DNA from: Isoetes taiwanensis
Taxonomy: Eukaryota > Streptophyta > Lycopodiopsida > Isoetales > Isoetaceae
Length of the DNA stretch: 64,000 bases
Direction: 5' to 3'
Assembly: GCA_021234155.1 (NCBI GenBank)
Contig: JAJEKV010000317.1
Coordinates: forward strand, 281,419-345,418
The notes beneath the pieces were generated by a model, which ran no database searches, was not told the origin of the DNA, and saw only the letters and a list, made by a program, of their open reading frames with translations. Of this stretch, positions 1 through 12,095 are shown piece after piece (position 1 is the stretch's first letter; each line of letters starts with the position of its first letter). The position numbers and the translations under genes are program-made.

Positions 1-1560
1 TTAGGAACAACTACTAAATGCTCCAACAAAATCTATCTACTCTCAACGGGTAGTAAACCTCAGTCATCTTATTGTCATATCCCAACAGGTTAAAGAAGAT
101 TTGGCATGGGTTCGATGGCCTGGAGGCCATATCCGGCAACAACAGACCGGAATCGTGACCTGTTACACGTTAGGTTTAGGTTAAACAAAAAGTAAAGATG
201 TTAACAATTGATTAATTGTTAGTCTAAAAAGTTTAAAAAGCTAAGGTTCTTAAGTTAGAATTACAATAGTAAGGGTTAGTTGGAGCAAGGAGTTTGGCTC
301 GAGATATATATATTACATAAAATTAAGACTTAAGTTAAGAAGGGGTTATGCTAATGGTTGCAAGTTATCTATAATAACGATATTCGAATGCTATAGGTTA
401 AATATTGCTAAAGTTTTAAATGTAGATATTAACCTTGTGCTAGTAAATCCTGTTAAGGGGTAGACATATCATCTTTTATTTAATGGTAATAGCTGCATAT
501 TGCATGATTGAGGATATTATGATTACTGAGTTATGGATGGGCTTTCTCTTGCTATATGAAGTGTATATTATGGATTTACTGGATGTAAGCTTGTTAAGGC
601 ATGGGCATGATGGTGAATTGTATGTAATTGTATATGGTGAAATTCTTTGATATAGACCTCTGGGGCCGGAGTCTAGATGCGATGGTCTAGACTCACGGTT
701 TGCACAGTGCTATGTAAATGGTATTTTGAACATCGGGCGTTGGTACCGTAAGGTACAACGTCATGCACAGTAAGTGGTCCTCCAATGCTGGACGCAGCGT
801 GGAAGGGTGTGTACACATGTGGTTACCCCGCCTCTATGTCACCGGGTCGAGTAGGGTTGACCTTGCTTTCAAACCAGAGGAATATTGGTTGCAATGTTGA
901 TGCTATGGTTGCTTGGCTAGTGTATATGTGGTTTTTAATGTTGGAATCAAGTTGCAATGGTTGTGCTTAGTATAATTATGCATTGTGATTATGTTGGTTG
1001 GATTAGTAACTTGGATTGCAGGGGCGAGGTTACGGTAAGGCTAAATTATTGTTCTAAGTTAATGCTTGTGGTAATTGATGCTTGATATATTCTAAATCCC
1101 CGATCCCCACTTAGTCCGTGTGACTAACCCCGTGGGTTAATGGTGTAAAGGAAGTGCGAGATGCTCCGGAAAGTAGCCAAGCTGCAGAAAGGCGAGAGTA
1201 GGAGTGTGTGGATTGCTAGACAATATATTTGCTTAATATTACTATTATCATTATGGATCGACGTAAAACTATAATTATTTGTAAACTTTGGTTGTTTTGT
1301 GGGATTTTGCCGAGCAATGGCAAGTATAATATTTTTGGGACCTTAGAGCACGTATAAAGATTACATTCTTTACCTAAGTATGCATGTATTAATTTCTTGA
1401 GTTGCAACGGTTAAATAGATCCAACGATAGAGATCAATGGGATCTCCAGTTACCGAGAGGTTAACTGGCCAGGCCCGTCACAATCCGTATATGGCATCTC
1501 TAATGGGAATTCTCGCAAATATGTCAAGCTAAATAATAAATAAGTTCTTTGCTTCTTTGC
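1..1560. other. Non-coding repeat DNA, possible decayed solo LTR
   Basis: No credible coding region. The stretch from about 161 (starting TGTTACACG) to 1482 (ending CCCGTCACA) has TG...CA ends and an LTR-like texture, but the five bases flanking each end do not match, and no PBS or polypurine tract is seen beside it. The LTR reading is therefore a guess. It could be an old solo LTR or part of a longer repeat. Confidence 0.3.
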
Positions 1561-1581
1561 TTGTTTTCAATTTGACGTTCT

Positions 1582-1755
1582 GAATGTGATCAAAGGCCTC
1601 ATATCATGTCTAGAATGTCTAACATGTCTGAATGTGATCAAAGGCCTCATATCATGTCTAGAATGTCTAACATGTCTAAAATGTTTAACATATGACCAAA
1701 GGCCTCATATCATGTCTAGAATGTCTAACATGTCTAAAATGTTTAACATATGACG
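1582..1755. repeat. Minisatellite, about three units of 48-58 bp
   Basis: The unit contains AAAGGCCTCATATCATGTCT followed by AGAATGTCTAACATGTCT. Copies start near 1582, 1630 and 1688. The third is longer because it carries an extra AAAATGTTTAACATATGA segment. The units are nearly identical by eye, which suggests recent tandem duplication. Confidence 0.85.
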
Positions 1756-1812
1756 GCATATGCATTGAATATTTCCTTGGGGCATTATAAGCAACATTTG
1801 AAATTAGAATCC

Positions 1813-1886
1813 AGTGAGTGAGAACCAACATAGCATTAAGCAAGAGTTTAGTGAGTGAGAACCAACATATCATTAAGCAAGAGTTT
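1813..1886. repeat. Two-copy 37-bp tandem duplication
   Basis: AGTGAGTGAGAACCAACATA and the following bases occur at 1813-1849 and again at 1850-1886 with one visible substitution. It lies just downstream of the minisatellite in non-coding DNA. Confidence 0.85.
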
Positions 1887-2292
1887 GCAACGTCTATCTC
1901 TCATAGTATGCCTCGAGAGATATGTGGCTTATTACTTTCTTTGTCTGTCTAGAAACTTGATGCATCCCCAAATTTGATGCAAACCCATTATTTGAACATC
2001 AAATGGCACTACTTCCCCTGCTCAAAGAAGTCCGTGAGATCAGACTTCCATTAGCACCGCTAACCCGATATGAGATTTACAATTAGCTGGATTAGATCAT
2101 AAGCACAAAGTTGGTCAATTCTTTCTGCCGAATTCGCAAAGGAATCTGCAATACGTGTAAGGCACATAGAGGCATGCTCTACAACCTGATATGCAGCCAA
2201 AGTTCAAAGAGTTAGGTCTAAAATAGATTTAATATTTGAAGTAAAAAGAATGGTTAATGGTAACTTAGAATCTTGGCTTTGCAAAAGCGCTG

Positions 2293-2586
2293 TCAAAATG
2301 GGCACATCCAATATTTTGGCACATCCAATATGCAAATGCATTGTAGTGGACCTGTGACACGGCAATGGTTGCAGTGCAGAACTCCAGACTTGAAGGGCGC
2401 TTCCTCTAGAATAAACAAAGTTATGGTGACCCCGTACTTCTCGGACTGCAAGGGAAGACACCATCTCTGCACTCCAGGTAACTGAGAAGGCAAAGTATGG
2501 GCAAACTCGTGTAGAAAGCAGCGGATATTGTTCCTAAAAGGGCCTTTATAAGTCTGGGGCATCCATGCGTGCCAAAACTTCTCCAA
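2293..2586 (-). pseudogene. Fragment resembling a plant PHD-finger protein (MS1/MMD1-like)
   Basis: This open stretch of about 98 codons reads through LPGVQRW, then LPLQSEKYG, then TLFILEE, then HCNHCRVTG. The order and spacing resemble the conserved region before the PHD finger in plant MALE STERILITY1/MMD1-type proteins, where a hydrophobic ...EE motif is followed by HCxxCRxxGW. The match is from memory of the family pattern and was not searched. After HCNHCRVTG the similarity ends and no zinc-binding PHD finger follows, so this is at most one exon or a relic. No intact partner exons were found on either side. It may have been carried here by a mobile element. Confidence 0.4.
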
Positions 2587-3319
2587 ACTCGATGATCCTC
2601 TTGTATTTTGGCTCTTTTAGGATGGTCCAGCTTTGCTACCCTGCTTAAAATCCGACCAGCATTGGAGCATTAAGGAGAGAATGAAGCATCGAAGTGGAAC
2701 TTTTTTGCCAATGCTAGCAAAACAACATGCAAATTAGATTTACCGCTTGCAGATGCTGTTTGTTCTTTTCCAATCGCAAGGCTCTCCATTTCAATACAAC
2801 AACCACAATTTGCTGATTGAAGAACAAATTTGACAAATCGACAGAGTTTTCTGTCATTTTTGCGCACACTGTACAATGTTTAGACATGTAATATTTATCA
2901 ACTATACCATAGAATACGTTTAACAAAGACATCTCTCAATCTCCTTCTGATAGCCAAACTATATACGCCCGCAAGTTGTGATGGAATCTCCTTCTATCTC
3001 CTTCTATCACATGTTTGCAACTCCCCTAGTCATCTCCTCAATCGCTGCTGCGAAATTCAAAGGCAACTATAGAACCTAGAACAGGGAACTTCATGGATCA
3101 AAGCTCACCCTCACCAAAGCTTTCTATTTCTTAAATTGTAGGAGTATCAACGATCATGACCCTAAGTAATGTTTTTGTTCAGTTTTCATTTTCCAAAATC
3201 GATTGGTTTGAAAGATCGAGCCCTAAGTGCGGAAAAACATACACCCCCATGCATTGAATCTGCGCCATAGACATACGCTTCAAAGCTAGGATCCATGTGC
3301 AAGCGCCCCACCACGGTGT

Positions 3320-3659
3320 CGCGAGAATCAAAAGAAATTAGAGCCCATTAATGCCTTTCGGGAGCTATAGCCGCCGATGCAAAAAGGCGTGGGTCGAAAG
3401 CAAATGGAGGTTTCCATGATTCTCGTGAGTCCTAATGCCTCTGCGGTTGGGTAAAACACAGTGCCCGGTGTATGAGCGAAGTCGAAAAAAGATGCCAATG
3501 GCTGTAGAGCTATGGAGGACTGCCGAGCTGCTCGAACCCTAAGACGTCGAGACCCTTTTTTTTCCTGGCATAACCTGGACCGTTGATTAGGAGTAATATG
3601 AGTCGTCAAAAGTTTTAGGGTTTTATGCACGACATACAATAAAACTTTATAATAAAGGA
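3320..3659 (-). mobile_element. Helitron 5' end (element continues left, 3' end not found)
   Basis: Read on the minus strand from 3659, the sequence starts TCCTTTATTATAAAGTTTTA and continues into a GTATGTCGTGCA...AAACCCTAA region. This parallels the Helitron 5' end at 31573 (TCTTATATTATAAAGTTTTA, then GTATGTCATGAA and AAACCCTAATT). The left limit is arbitrary because no 3' hairpin is seen. It abuts the next Helitron head-to-tail. Confidence 0.5.
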
Positions 3660-4728
3660 TAGAAATAGAGCCCAGCGTTGCTGGACGTAGCTAGGAACTG
3701 TAAATGATATACTCTGGAGCAAATTATTATATTATTTCACATCTTAAAATCACACAATTAAAAGGATTTGACCCTTCCCTTCACTTCACTTCCCTTTTCC
3801 CTTCCCCTTTTATTTTCCGATGGCCTTTTTCCCTTCCCCTTTCCCAACCCTTTCTCTCTTCCACTTGTTCCCGTACCATTTTTCCCTTCCATTTCTCCCT
3901 CTCCCCCTCCCTTTTCCTTTTCCTTTTCTCTTTCCCTTTTCCCATATCCCTTTTTTTTTCTTCTCCTTTTTTCCAGTGCCCTTTTTCCCTTGCCTTTATT
4001 TTTGTGTCTTTTTTCCATCCATCTCCTCCTCCTTTGTTCTTTTCCCTTTCTTGTTTCCATACCTTCCATTTTCCCCTTTCCTCGCTCTTTTCCTCTTCCC
4101 TTTTTTTTCCTTCTCTTTTTCCCCATTCCCTCTTTCAATTTTCTCTATGCCCGTTTTGATTCCCTTCCCCCCTCTTTTTCCTTTTGCTTTCCTTTTTTCT
4201 CTCCCTTCTCCCCTCCCTTTTTCTCTTCCCCTTTTTTCGTGTCCTTTTTCTTTTTCTTTTTTCTCCTTTCCCTTCCTTTTTTCTCTTCCCCTTTCCCACT
4301 GTCTCTTTTCGCTCCCTCCTCCTCCCCCTTTTTTTCCCTTTTCCTTCCCTTTTCCCTTTTCCTTTTCCCTTCCCTTCTCTCTACCCTTTTCCTCATCCCC
4401 CTTTTCCCTTCCCTTTTACTCCTATCCACACCCTTTCCCTCTTCTCCTTTTCGTAGTGTCCTTTTTTCCGTTCTTTTCTCCCTTTCTTTTTCTTTCCCTC
4501 TTTAGTGCTCTTTTTCCTTTCCTTTTCCCTTTTCCTTCTTTCTCTTTTACTCGTGCCTTTTTACCTTTCACTTTGCCCTTTTCTCCTCCCTTTTCCTTTT
4601 CCCTTTCCTTTTCAGATATTAGAGCATGGCCAATCACAGTGGTAGGAAGTCGTGCAATAAATCTCAACCATCCAGCTTAAGGTTTGTTTCATGACATACG
4701 CTAAAACTTTATAATATAAAATATAAGA
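3659..4728 (-). mobile_element. Non-autonomous Helitron with homopyrimidine (+) tract
   Basis: On the minus strand the element begins TCTTATATTTTATATTATAA at 4728, preceded by A. It runs through the conserved GCGTATGTCATGAAAC region and a purine tract. It ends with the hairpin GTCCAGC-AAC-GCTGGGC (3686-3670), seven bases, then CTAT (3662-3659). Canonical Helitrons end in CTRR, so the last base looks mutated or shared with the next element. Positions 3770-4610 are almost pure C/T on the plus strand. The long Ser/Phe/Leu/Pro reading frames there are artefacts of this composition. No RepHel protein is encoded. Confidence 0.75.
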
Positions 4729-4761
4729 TTGCTTTAGATATTATACTTTTCTATTTGAAAA

Positions 4762-5279
4762 TCTTATATTATAATGTTATACCGTAAGTCTGTAGTGCAT
4801 CGAGCCCTAATTTGAATGGCTAAGATCATCTAGGTGCATCCAAAGGTCAAGTTTTCTCGCACAACTTCCTACCACCGTGATTGGTCATGTTTTGATCTCT
4901 TATGGGGAAAGGGTAAAGGAAAAGAGGTGAAAAGGAAAAGGGAGGAGGAAAGAGAGAACATGAAGGGGGAAAAAGGCACGGGAAAAGGGAAAATGAGAAA
5001 GGAAAAAAGGTGGAGATAAAAATGTATGGGAAAAGGGAAAGGGAAAGAAAATATCAAAAGGGAGGGGGAAGGGAACCTGAGAAATGGGCACGAGGAAAAG
5101 GGGAAGAGGTAAAAGGGAAAAGGGAAGGGGAAATAACATAGAAAAAAGGGAAAGAGTGGGGAAAAGGGTGAAGAATGGGAAAAGGAATGAAAAAAAAAAG
5201 ACGTGCAATAAATCTCAACCATCCAGCTTAGGGTTTGTTTCATGACATACGCTAAAACTTTATAATATAAAATATAAGA
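4762..5279. mobile_element. Composite of two inverted Helitron 5' ends around a purine tract
   Basis: The left end at 4762, preceded by A, reads TCTTATATTATAATGTTATA on the plus strand. The right end at 5279 reads TCTTATATTTTATATTATAA on the minus strand. Both are Helitron 5' ends. A G/A tract fills 4905-5195. Neither side has a 3' hairpin, so two 5' halves have been joined within their purine tracts, or one element was inverted and truncated. Confidence 0.55.
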
Positions 5280-8200
5280 TGCTAAAGCTGAATAGGCTAC
5301 TATTGAAAACATTTTGTATTTCTTTTGCCAAGTTTTTGACATTTCATCCTCCTACCTTTTTAAAATTAGCCGTGCATTTTTAAGTTTAGATCTGGAGCTT
5401 CGCCTCCATTTCTATGGATCTGAGTGTTTGCGATCATAGGTTCGCTCCTACACCCTTACAAATTAAGTAATTCCCTGTTAGCTCCAGTGTCCAATACGCG
5501 GATACTCAAAAATATGTTAACAGCTACTCAATTTGAGCTAAACATAGTAGGTTTATTTAGGACATCAAATCCCTTTTATGTTGTATATAAATTGAAATGT
5601 AATTTATTTGTTTCAATTACCATAATAATATTGAAACATTCACCTGAGTTTCTATGGGACAATTAAAGTCGAAAAAATTAATCGCTAGCATAACCACTCT
5701 GGGAAACTTATGTTTTGCCCGACCTTCTAAAGTATGCCTATGGAAATACCGCTTTAAGGGCAACCCTGGTGGGTAGTGCACCATAAGTTTCAGAAATCTT
5801 TCCATTGTGAGACTATTTAGTTGTGCCGATATTAGTTGTGCTGATATTAGATGAAGGCTAAGAGAAGGAACCTTCATTATCTGATGTATGGCAAGTTTTC
5901 AAGAAGGTTTCATTAGTAAGGGTTTGGTTAAGTACCATTAATAAGGGATAAGGGCACCTTGGGAAGCAAAGGGAAGAGTTGTAAGTTGTCCAAATTTCAA
6001 GGGTTGTTCTATTTGTGTCATATTTTTTTTTTTACTCGTCGTATCTTTCTGTGCACAATCACAGCTGGTTGTTAATTTTAGAGCATCAAGGTATGGTCCA
6101 TGCCAAATGATTGCTCCACTATTTGTTGAGTCATCAAACACACACGAAGAATTAATATTTGTGAAAGCGGATGTTGATGAGATGAAGGTACGATCTTATC
6201 TCGTTGTCTTCAGCATTTTCATTATTTTGCATTTCTTTAAACACTATGCAGGTTGTGATTGCCTAATGATATGGTTGCATTTTTGCTTACCACCTGAGAA
6301 TTTTGAAAAAAAGCAGAATGGAGTATGCTTTTAATATGTAAAAATATGCTAGTGGAAGCAGGCACATCACAGTAAACATACCATGTAAACAGTTGTAGTT
6401 CTTGCTAGTGTCTCCTTAGCTTCTGAATATCAAGTTTGATCTTGAACATTAGTTTTTTAATTACCGAAGGGAATTTAATATTTAGTCGCATTTGTACATA
6501 TGCTGCGGGATATTGCCAAACAAAGTTGTAGGAGCTAATAGAATGAGCTGCAAAGAAAAGTCCAGCAATTTGCTTCGCAAAGTTAAATTATGGCATATTG
6601 ATTTAGTTAAATGAACCAATTTAACATGCTGGCTACACTAGCAATGCATTTTGCTCTAAGATATAGAAACAACAAAGGGACGCCTCTAAATTTCCAAGGT
6701 AAGATGATATATAGTGAAAAGGGGAATGATATTGTTTCTAATTTGACTTCTCTAGTCATAAGCTCTTTTAAGTAATAAGACAAATATCTAAGTTAGAAAT
6801 CATATGTGGATCTGAGTGGTCACTCTACGTCACTATAATGCAGCTTCGATTTTGGATAAGGAAAAATGTGATTCTTTGCTGATCCATTTTAGTGTAATTC
6901 TTAACTAACATTTTAGACATCTCAATTGTGTGTTTGTTTTCGATAGGAAAATTAAATCTGCAAGTTCAATATATGTGTTGTACATTATATCAAGAAAAAT
7001 ATATAGTGGGTCTATTTCTTTAATGGAAATCGACTTTAAATAAACCCTTAGTACGTTTGAGCCAATAGTCTGATCTTTGATCCCACACCATTCTCTCTTT
7101 TGTTTGATTTTGAATATTAAGCCTCAAAAGGGTGTCACAAGTTGAAGACATCAAGAATAATGTGTTGCTGAAGAAACTATAAATAGAATGTAGGTTTCAA
7201 AACATGTTACCTGAGCCAATATATGTAGCCCCTAGAAAATTTTTATACGCATTTGAAAATAAAACAATTTCATTCAAATTGATCTATGGCACAATCATAA
7301 AAGGAGAGAGGAACGATGGGCATATTAACACATGGTGGAGCCCAAGCGTTGATAAAGCTACCTTACCAATTACAAATTTGTTGTTGTGATATGACACGTG
7401 AGACTGGAATATCTATTATATTGGCAATGACATTCAAGTTGCAAGAACCATGAGATGGTATGAGAATTTCTAATTTGAAAAGTCATGGGCCATTTGCTAG
7501 TCCAAATTACTTAGCATAATTTATGAAGATACAATGCTTATATGATAGAATTGCAAGTATATGAATTTGCAAGTTTCCATAACTGTGGTAAAGCATAGCA
7601 AGTAATTGAATTTGCATGTTTTCATATATGTGCTAGAGCATAACAGACCAAACATTGGCTTTAATGTTACATCATTCCTAATTGGCTTACTTGTTTATCA
7701 CGTCTGTGAGACCATCAGGCCTAGAAGATGTTAGACTGTACATTCAGCATCATAGAATTGGCATCTCTTAGTGTTTAGCTTTTGGTACCCTAAAATTTAT
7801 GTTGGCAATGCCTCATCTTATAGTAAATTCCATTGCTTGCATTTGAACATAACAAAAAGGGACCGTAAATTCTTTTGCTTGCATTTGAACATAATAGTAG
7901 AAAGAATTTTCACAGAATGTTGGAGAATCTAATAGAGTCAAAGAGAATAAGTGATTGCTAAGGAAATTTTGGTGGAATATTACACAATTGAGCACACCTT
8001 CTTTGCCTTCTTTACCTTCAGACAATCTAACAAAATCTTCATGGAATCTCAGCGAATATCTAGGAATCTGAAAGTCATCTTAAGAAATTTGGAAGGAACT
8101 CTATATTCTTCGTTGTAGCAGGTTAAGGTTTTGGATGGATGTGTTATGAATATGGGAGGAGTTGAGGGTGGAAAAAGCAGTGAGGAAATGTTGGTGGAGG

Positions 8201-8690
8201 AGGAGATGAAGGGAGTTTTGGAGGGTAAATTATGTAGATTCAATGGCGATGTAGAGGGTAGATAATGCTTTGGATTTGGAATTGGAGAGGGAAAATTTAT
8301 TGCCAAAGGCAAGGACAGTAACCTGGACAGAGTAGTCGGAAGAATGGAAAGGGGGAATTGGCGAGAGAGGAGTGAATGGTTTTTTAGCGGTAGAAGAAAA
8401 ACTGTATTACAGTTAGAAGAATACCTGCATTGGGAAAACCGTCACGGCATTCTTTATTCTTATTGGAGGTCCTTGCATTATGCTTCGCACTGTTGGGTGG
8501 GACATGCAAGAGAGTTCCTTATCATCATACTCTTTATAGAATCTCAAGGAATATAAACATAACAAAGGTTTACCGATGCAATATACAATCGGTCTTATAT
8601 AGTCCTTAAATAATAAGGGACTTGTAGATATAGATAGATAGATAGATATTTGATGATACTAGAATATAATAAAGGCTGCACTTTATGAAT
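5280..8690. other. AT-rich DNA without recognisable gene
   Basis: Only short chance reading frames, none with a recognisable motif. A run of TAGA repeats lies at about 8628-8648. I recognise no mobile-element ends here. Confidence 0.5.
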
Positions 8691-8699
8691 TTACAGTAA

Positions 8700-8727
8700 C
8701 TAGTTATGGTGCCCGGCGTTGCCAGGC
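8700..8727 (-). mobile_element. Helitron 3' terminus
   Basis: Read on the minus strand: hairpin GCCTGGC-AAC-GCCGGGC (8727-8711), seven bases, then CTAG (8703-8700) followed by T. This is the canonical Helitron 3' end, a short GC-rich hairpin a few bases before CTRR with insertion before T. The body must lie to the right. I could not find a matching TC 5' end, so the extent is unknown. Confidence 0.65.
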
Positions 8728-8991
8728 GTAGTAACAATTTGAAATGTGGTTGTTTTATATTAAAATAAGATTTGCGGCATGCAAATATGCATTTGAAGAT
8801 TGTAGGAGCAACAATGAGCACAAACATTGTATTCTCTCATCATGTATTTCATATACAACAATTTGGGCATTTCTACTCTAACTATTGGCATGGTCACGAT
8901 ATCAATCATAAGAAGTCGTGTATGTCCAATGCGTTGGTCTCGAAGAACGTATACCTGAAAAAAAAATCTAAAAAGTTTTCCACTAAACCGA

Positions 8992-9024
<33 letters not shown>

Positions 9025-12000
9025 CACACAGAGAGACAGAGCTTATGGGATACAACACACGAAGATACAATAATCATGGCGACTTTGATAATGAAGCATG
9101 GTAGTTTAAGGTGTTACCAATGTTATGATGTATAATTTGAAGCTTAGTTGACTTGAGTGAATGGAAGATTGAGTTTGTGCAATGAAGCTGCATAGAATAC
9201 AATTTTTGATTTAAAGTGATGCTCTTGCTCATGGGCAATTCATGGGGATACTTAAGGATTCAACATTGAAGAAATTAAAAAAAGTGGCATTCGAAACCAT
9301 GCAATTGAAAGTACTCCACCCAATATCGAAATTGTATAAACGGTCACTGCTATATATTATATTTTCTAGCATCAATTTTGTAGGTTGAGTATGCAAGGTT
9401 GCAAGATAGATTCAATACATGCAACACGATTTTCTAAGCAATATAATGTTAAGTGTACGGACCAATTTGGATAGCTTCTGAAATACCCATGTGGAAAACT
9501 CTAACTTTGTTCACGTTTTGACATCCATTTATAAAGGAGTAGTTTTACTTGGTTATAATTAACTTTGATGTAGATGACATAAAGATCTTGGTATATATGC
9601 CATAAATATATCCTTTTAACATTCTACACATACAAATATCTACTCTCTATAACATACAAAAATGGTAAACGACGAGAAATACTTAACTCTTTTGTAACCT
9701 GCAATTTTGAATAGTGGGATAGGGGATTGTATCGGCCAAATTTTGAGAGAAATAATATTATAAATCTCAAGAGCAGTGAAATGAACAAATTGCTAGGAGC
9801 AACCTATTTACCATATCCAGTCTTAAAGATATTCATAGATAAATGTCATGATCCCTCTTGCATAAATTTTGCATCTATTTTTAGATGCATCTATTTGTTG
9901 CTCTACTTTCCTCCATCCATTCTGTGTCCAACTTCATTCTCATCTAAACACACTTCTATGCCCAAGTGTTAGCCATTCTGCGCCCAACTTCATCCTCATC
10001 TAAACAGCTGTCTATGTACACTTCTATGCCCAAGTGTTAGCCATCTAGAACAAAAGGATCAATGGAGCCTTTTACAAACAGGTACTCAAATGCAAATTGA
10101 GGTTTTTTTTCACTTATAGCAAGTCTTAGAACCCAACAGAGCTTAAAATGCGTAGGCTGTTTTAAGCATTTGTTTTAACCATTTTTAATTTCAACTGTCA
10201 ATCTTAGATAGATGCAATGTGTTAACTGCAAAGGGACTCAACATGTCATTTACACACTGAACAATTTCTTTATGTTATCACAATGCATAGAACAAAAGGG
10301 CCAAATGCTACAATAGAATAATTTTGGCTACAAAATTGGCAAAAACTATGGCCATTGATCAAAACAACGACAATTTAATGTTCACCGAACTAAACAATAG
10401 TCAAAAGCTACAACAGAATAACTTTGGCTACAAAATTGGCAAAAACCATAGAACATTGATCAAAATCTATTGTAACATTCAAACTTCTTCAAATTGATAC
10501 ACCAACTTAATGTGCAATAAGAGACTGGATCTGCTAAGAATTTATATGTAGTCTAGATGCATCCTCTAATGACTCCTATAGCCTTTTGTTTTACCGACTT
10601 GATAGTGTGAAACTCAAGGTCTGAAATTTGGTCTTCAGCAGCATAAACTACAATACAGAGAAATTATGATGCAAAATATGAACAGTGAATAAAAGAACTT
10701 ATGATCTATATGCATCATCTGTCTATAGAAAGCAGAGAAATATAATTTATATGGGCTGCACAGTTGCAAATGTGAGACTTTTACAACCCAATTGGCCATC
10801 TAGAGTGTACCTAAACATTAGTAAAGGAAACCAATGCTAACTGAAACAACATGCATTGCTTGGTGGGCGTAGAGCGTAAATGAAATAGCGAACTATTTTG
10901 GGCATAGATTGAGAGGCTATTCCAACATACCATAGCATTGCACATCTACATGCAAATTAGAACATGCAAAAGGAAAACATAAACGAACCCTGAGGCCAAA
11001 CTTCAACCAAAAGCACAAACAATAATATGGATTTCCATTATCTGCTCTCATGTACAACGACATCAGGTAACTTGGTTTAAAATGTAGTCTCCCTGACCTA
11101 AATAAAAATACTATCCTCATGGCTTAATAATCGCCTACTGTTATGGCAAATCCGTAAGAGAAAAATATCTGATGTGCACTTTGGCACATGAAGAGGGATA
11201 ATAGAAATGTACCTCTACTGCACTGTTGCATTTCGCACCATTAAGTACCTATGCTTTGTTATCCTTGTACATGAGCGGCTTCTTTATGTTTCACCTGCAA
11301 AATCATAAATGGAATGAACCAAATCTTGCTTTCTTTGATGCAGGATATCGTGAAGATAAAGCAAATGAATTTAGGCATAGACAAATCTATCCCATGCCAA
11401 TTTTTAACCCAAAACCTGTTGACACTTGTTGCAAGAACATGATGAGAAATAGGGTATATTATAAAGCGCAGCCGATAGATATGATGATGTAACATGTATA
11501 AGCATCAAATAGATGTGTGAATCTATCACCAAATTCAATAAAACTTCAAACTATAGAATAGAATTTATGAAGACACTGGATATCTAATTTTCTTTCTGCA
11601 ATAACCTCTAGAAAACTGCAGAGATAACATTCGTAATTGCAGATGTCACTATAGATCAAGCTTCCACGCAATATCCTAGGCACTATTAGGTAGAGGATAT
11701 TAAGGGTTTATGGTGGTTTTGTAACCATATGTATGCTGCATCCATCTCGGGTGTGCAAACATTGATATCCAAATTGCTGCAGCTATAGAGAGATGTCAAC
11801 TAACCCTTTTGCTACCTTCAATTGTGACAGATTAGAAAGAAAGAAGGCAGGGCAATATAACGACCATGGTTTGCTCCAACAGTGCGGCATCATGATTTAA
11901 GAACAGAATTCTCCTCAATGAGCTTACAAACACTTCAAAATCCTCCAAGATGATCATGAAGCACAGAGATTGTATCAGACAGTATCTGTACATTGAGTTG

Positions 12001-12030
12001 CTGAGCCTAATGGAGTAGGTACAGTCATGA
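8728..12030. other. AT-rich DNA without recognisable gene
   Basis: An AAAG microsatellite lies at about 8994-9019. A duplicated phrase (TTCTATGCCCAAGTGTTAGCC) occurs near 9955 and 10023, and a duplicated CTACAAAATTGGCAAAAAC near 10330 and 10427. No coding region stands out. Part of this stretch is probably the body of the Helitron ending at 8700. Confidence 0.4.
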
Positions 12031-12095
12031 GTGTTTTGGAAGATCAATCTGGCCAGATAGCTCATTTACCTGGCCAGATTGATCTTCCAAAACAC
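12031..12095. repeat. Perfect 26-bp inverted repeat with 13-nt loop
   Basis: The arm 12031-12056 (GTGTTTTGGAAGATCAATCT plus GGCCAG) is the exact reverse complement of 12070-12095, with 13 bases between. A transcript would fold into an uninterrupted 26-bp stem. No flanking target duplication or coding region was recognised. It could be a small palindromic transposon relic or the core of a small-RNA hairpin. Confidence 0.85.

Noticed and set aside
161-1482. Complete solo LTR
   Set aside because: TG...CA ends are present but the flanks do not match and no PBS or PPT adjoins; kept only as a possibility.
3704-4680. Long Ser/Phe/Leu/Pro reading frames up to 286 codons on both strands
   Set aside because: They lie in a nearly pure C/T (or A/G) tract where stop codons are rare by composition; no domain, and they overlap in several frames.
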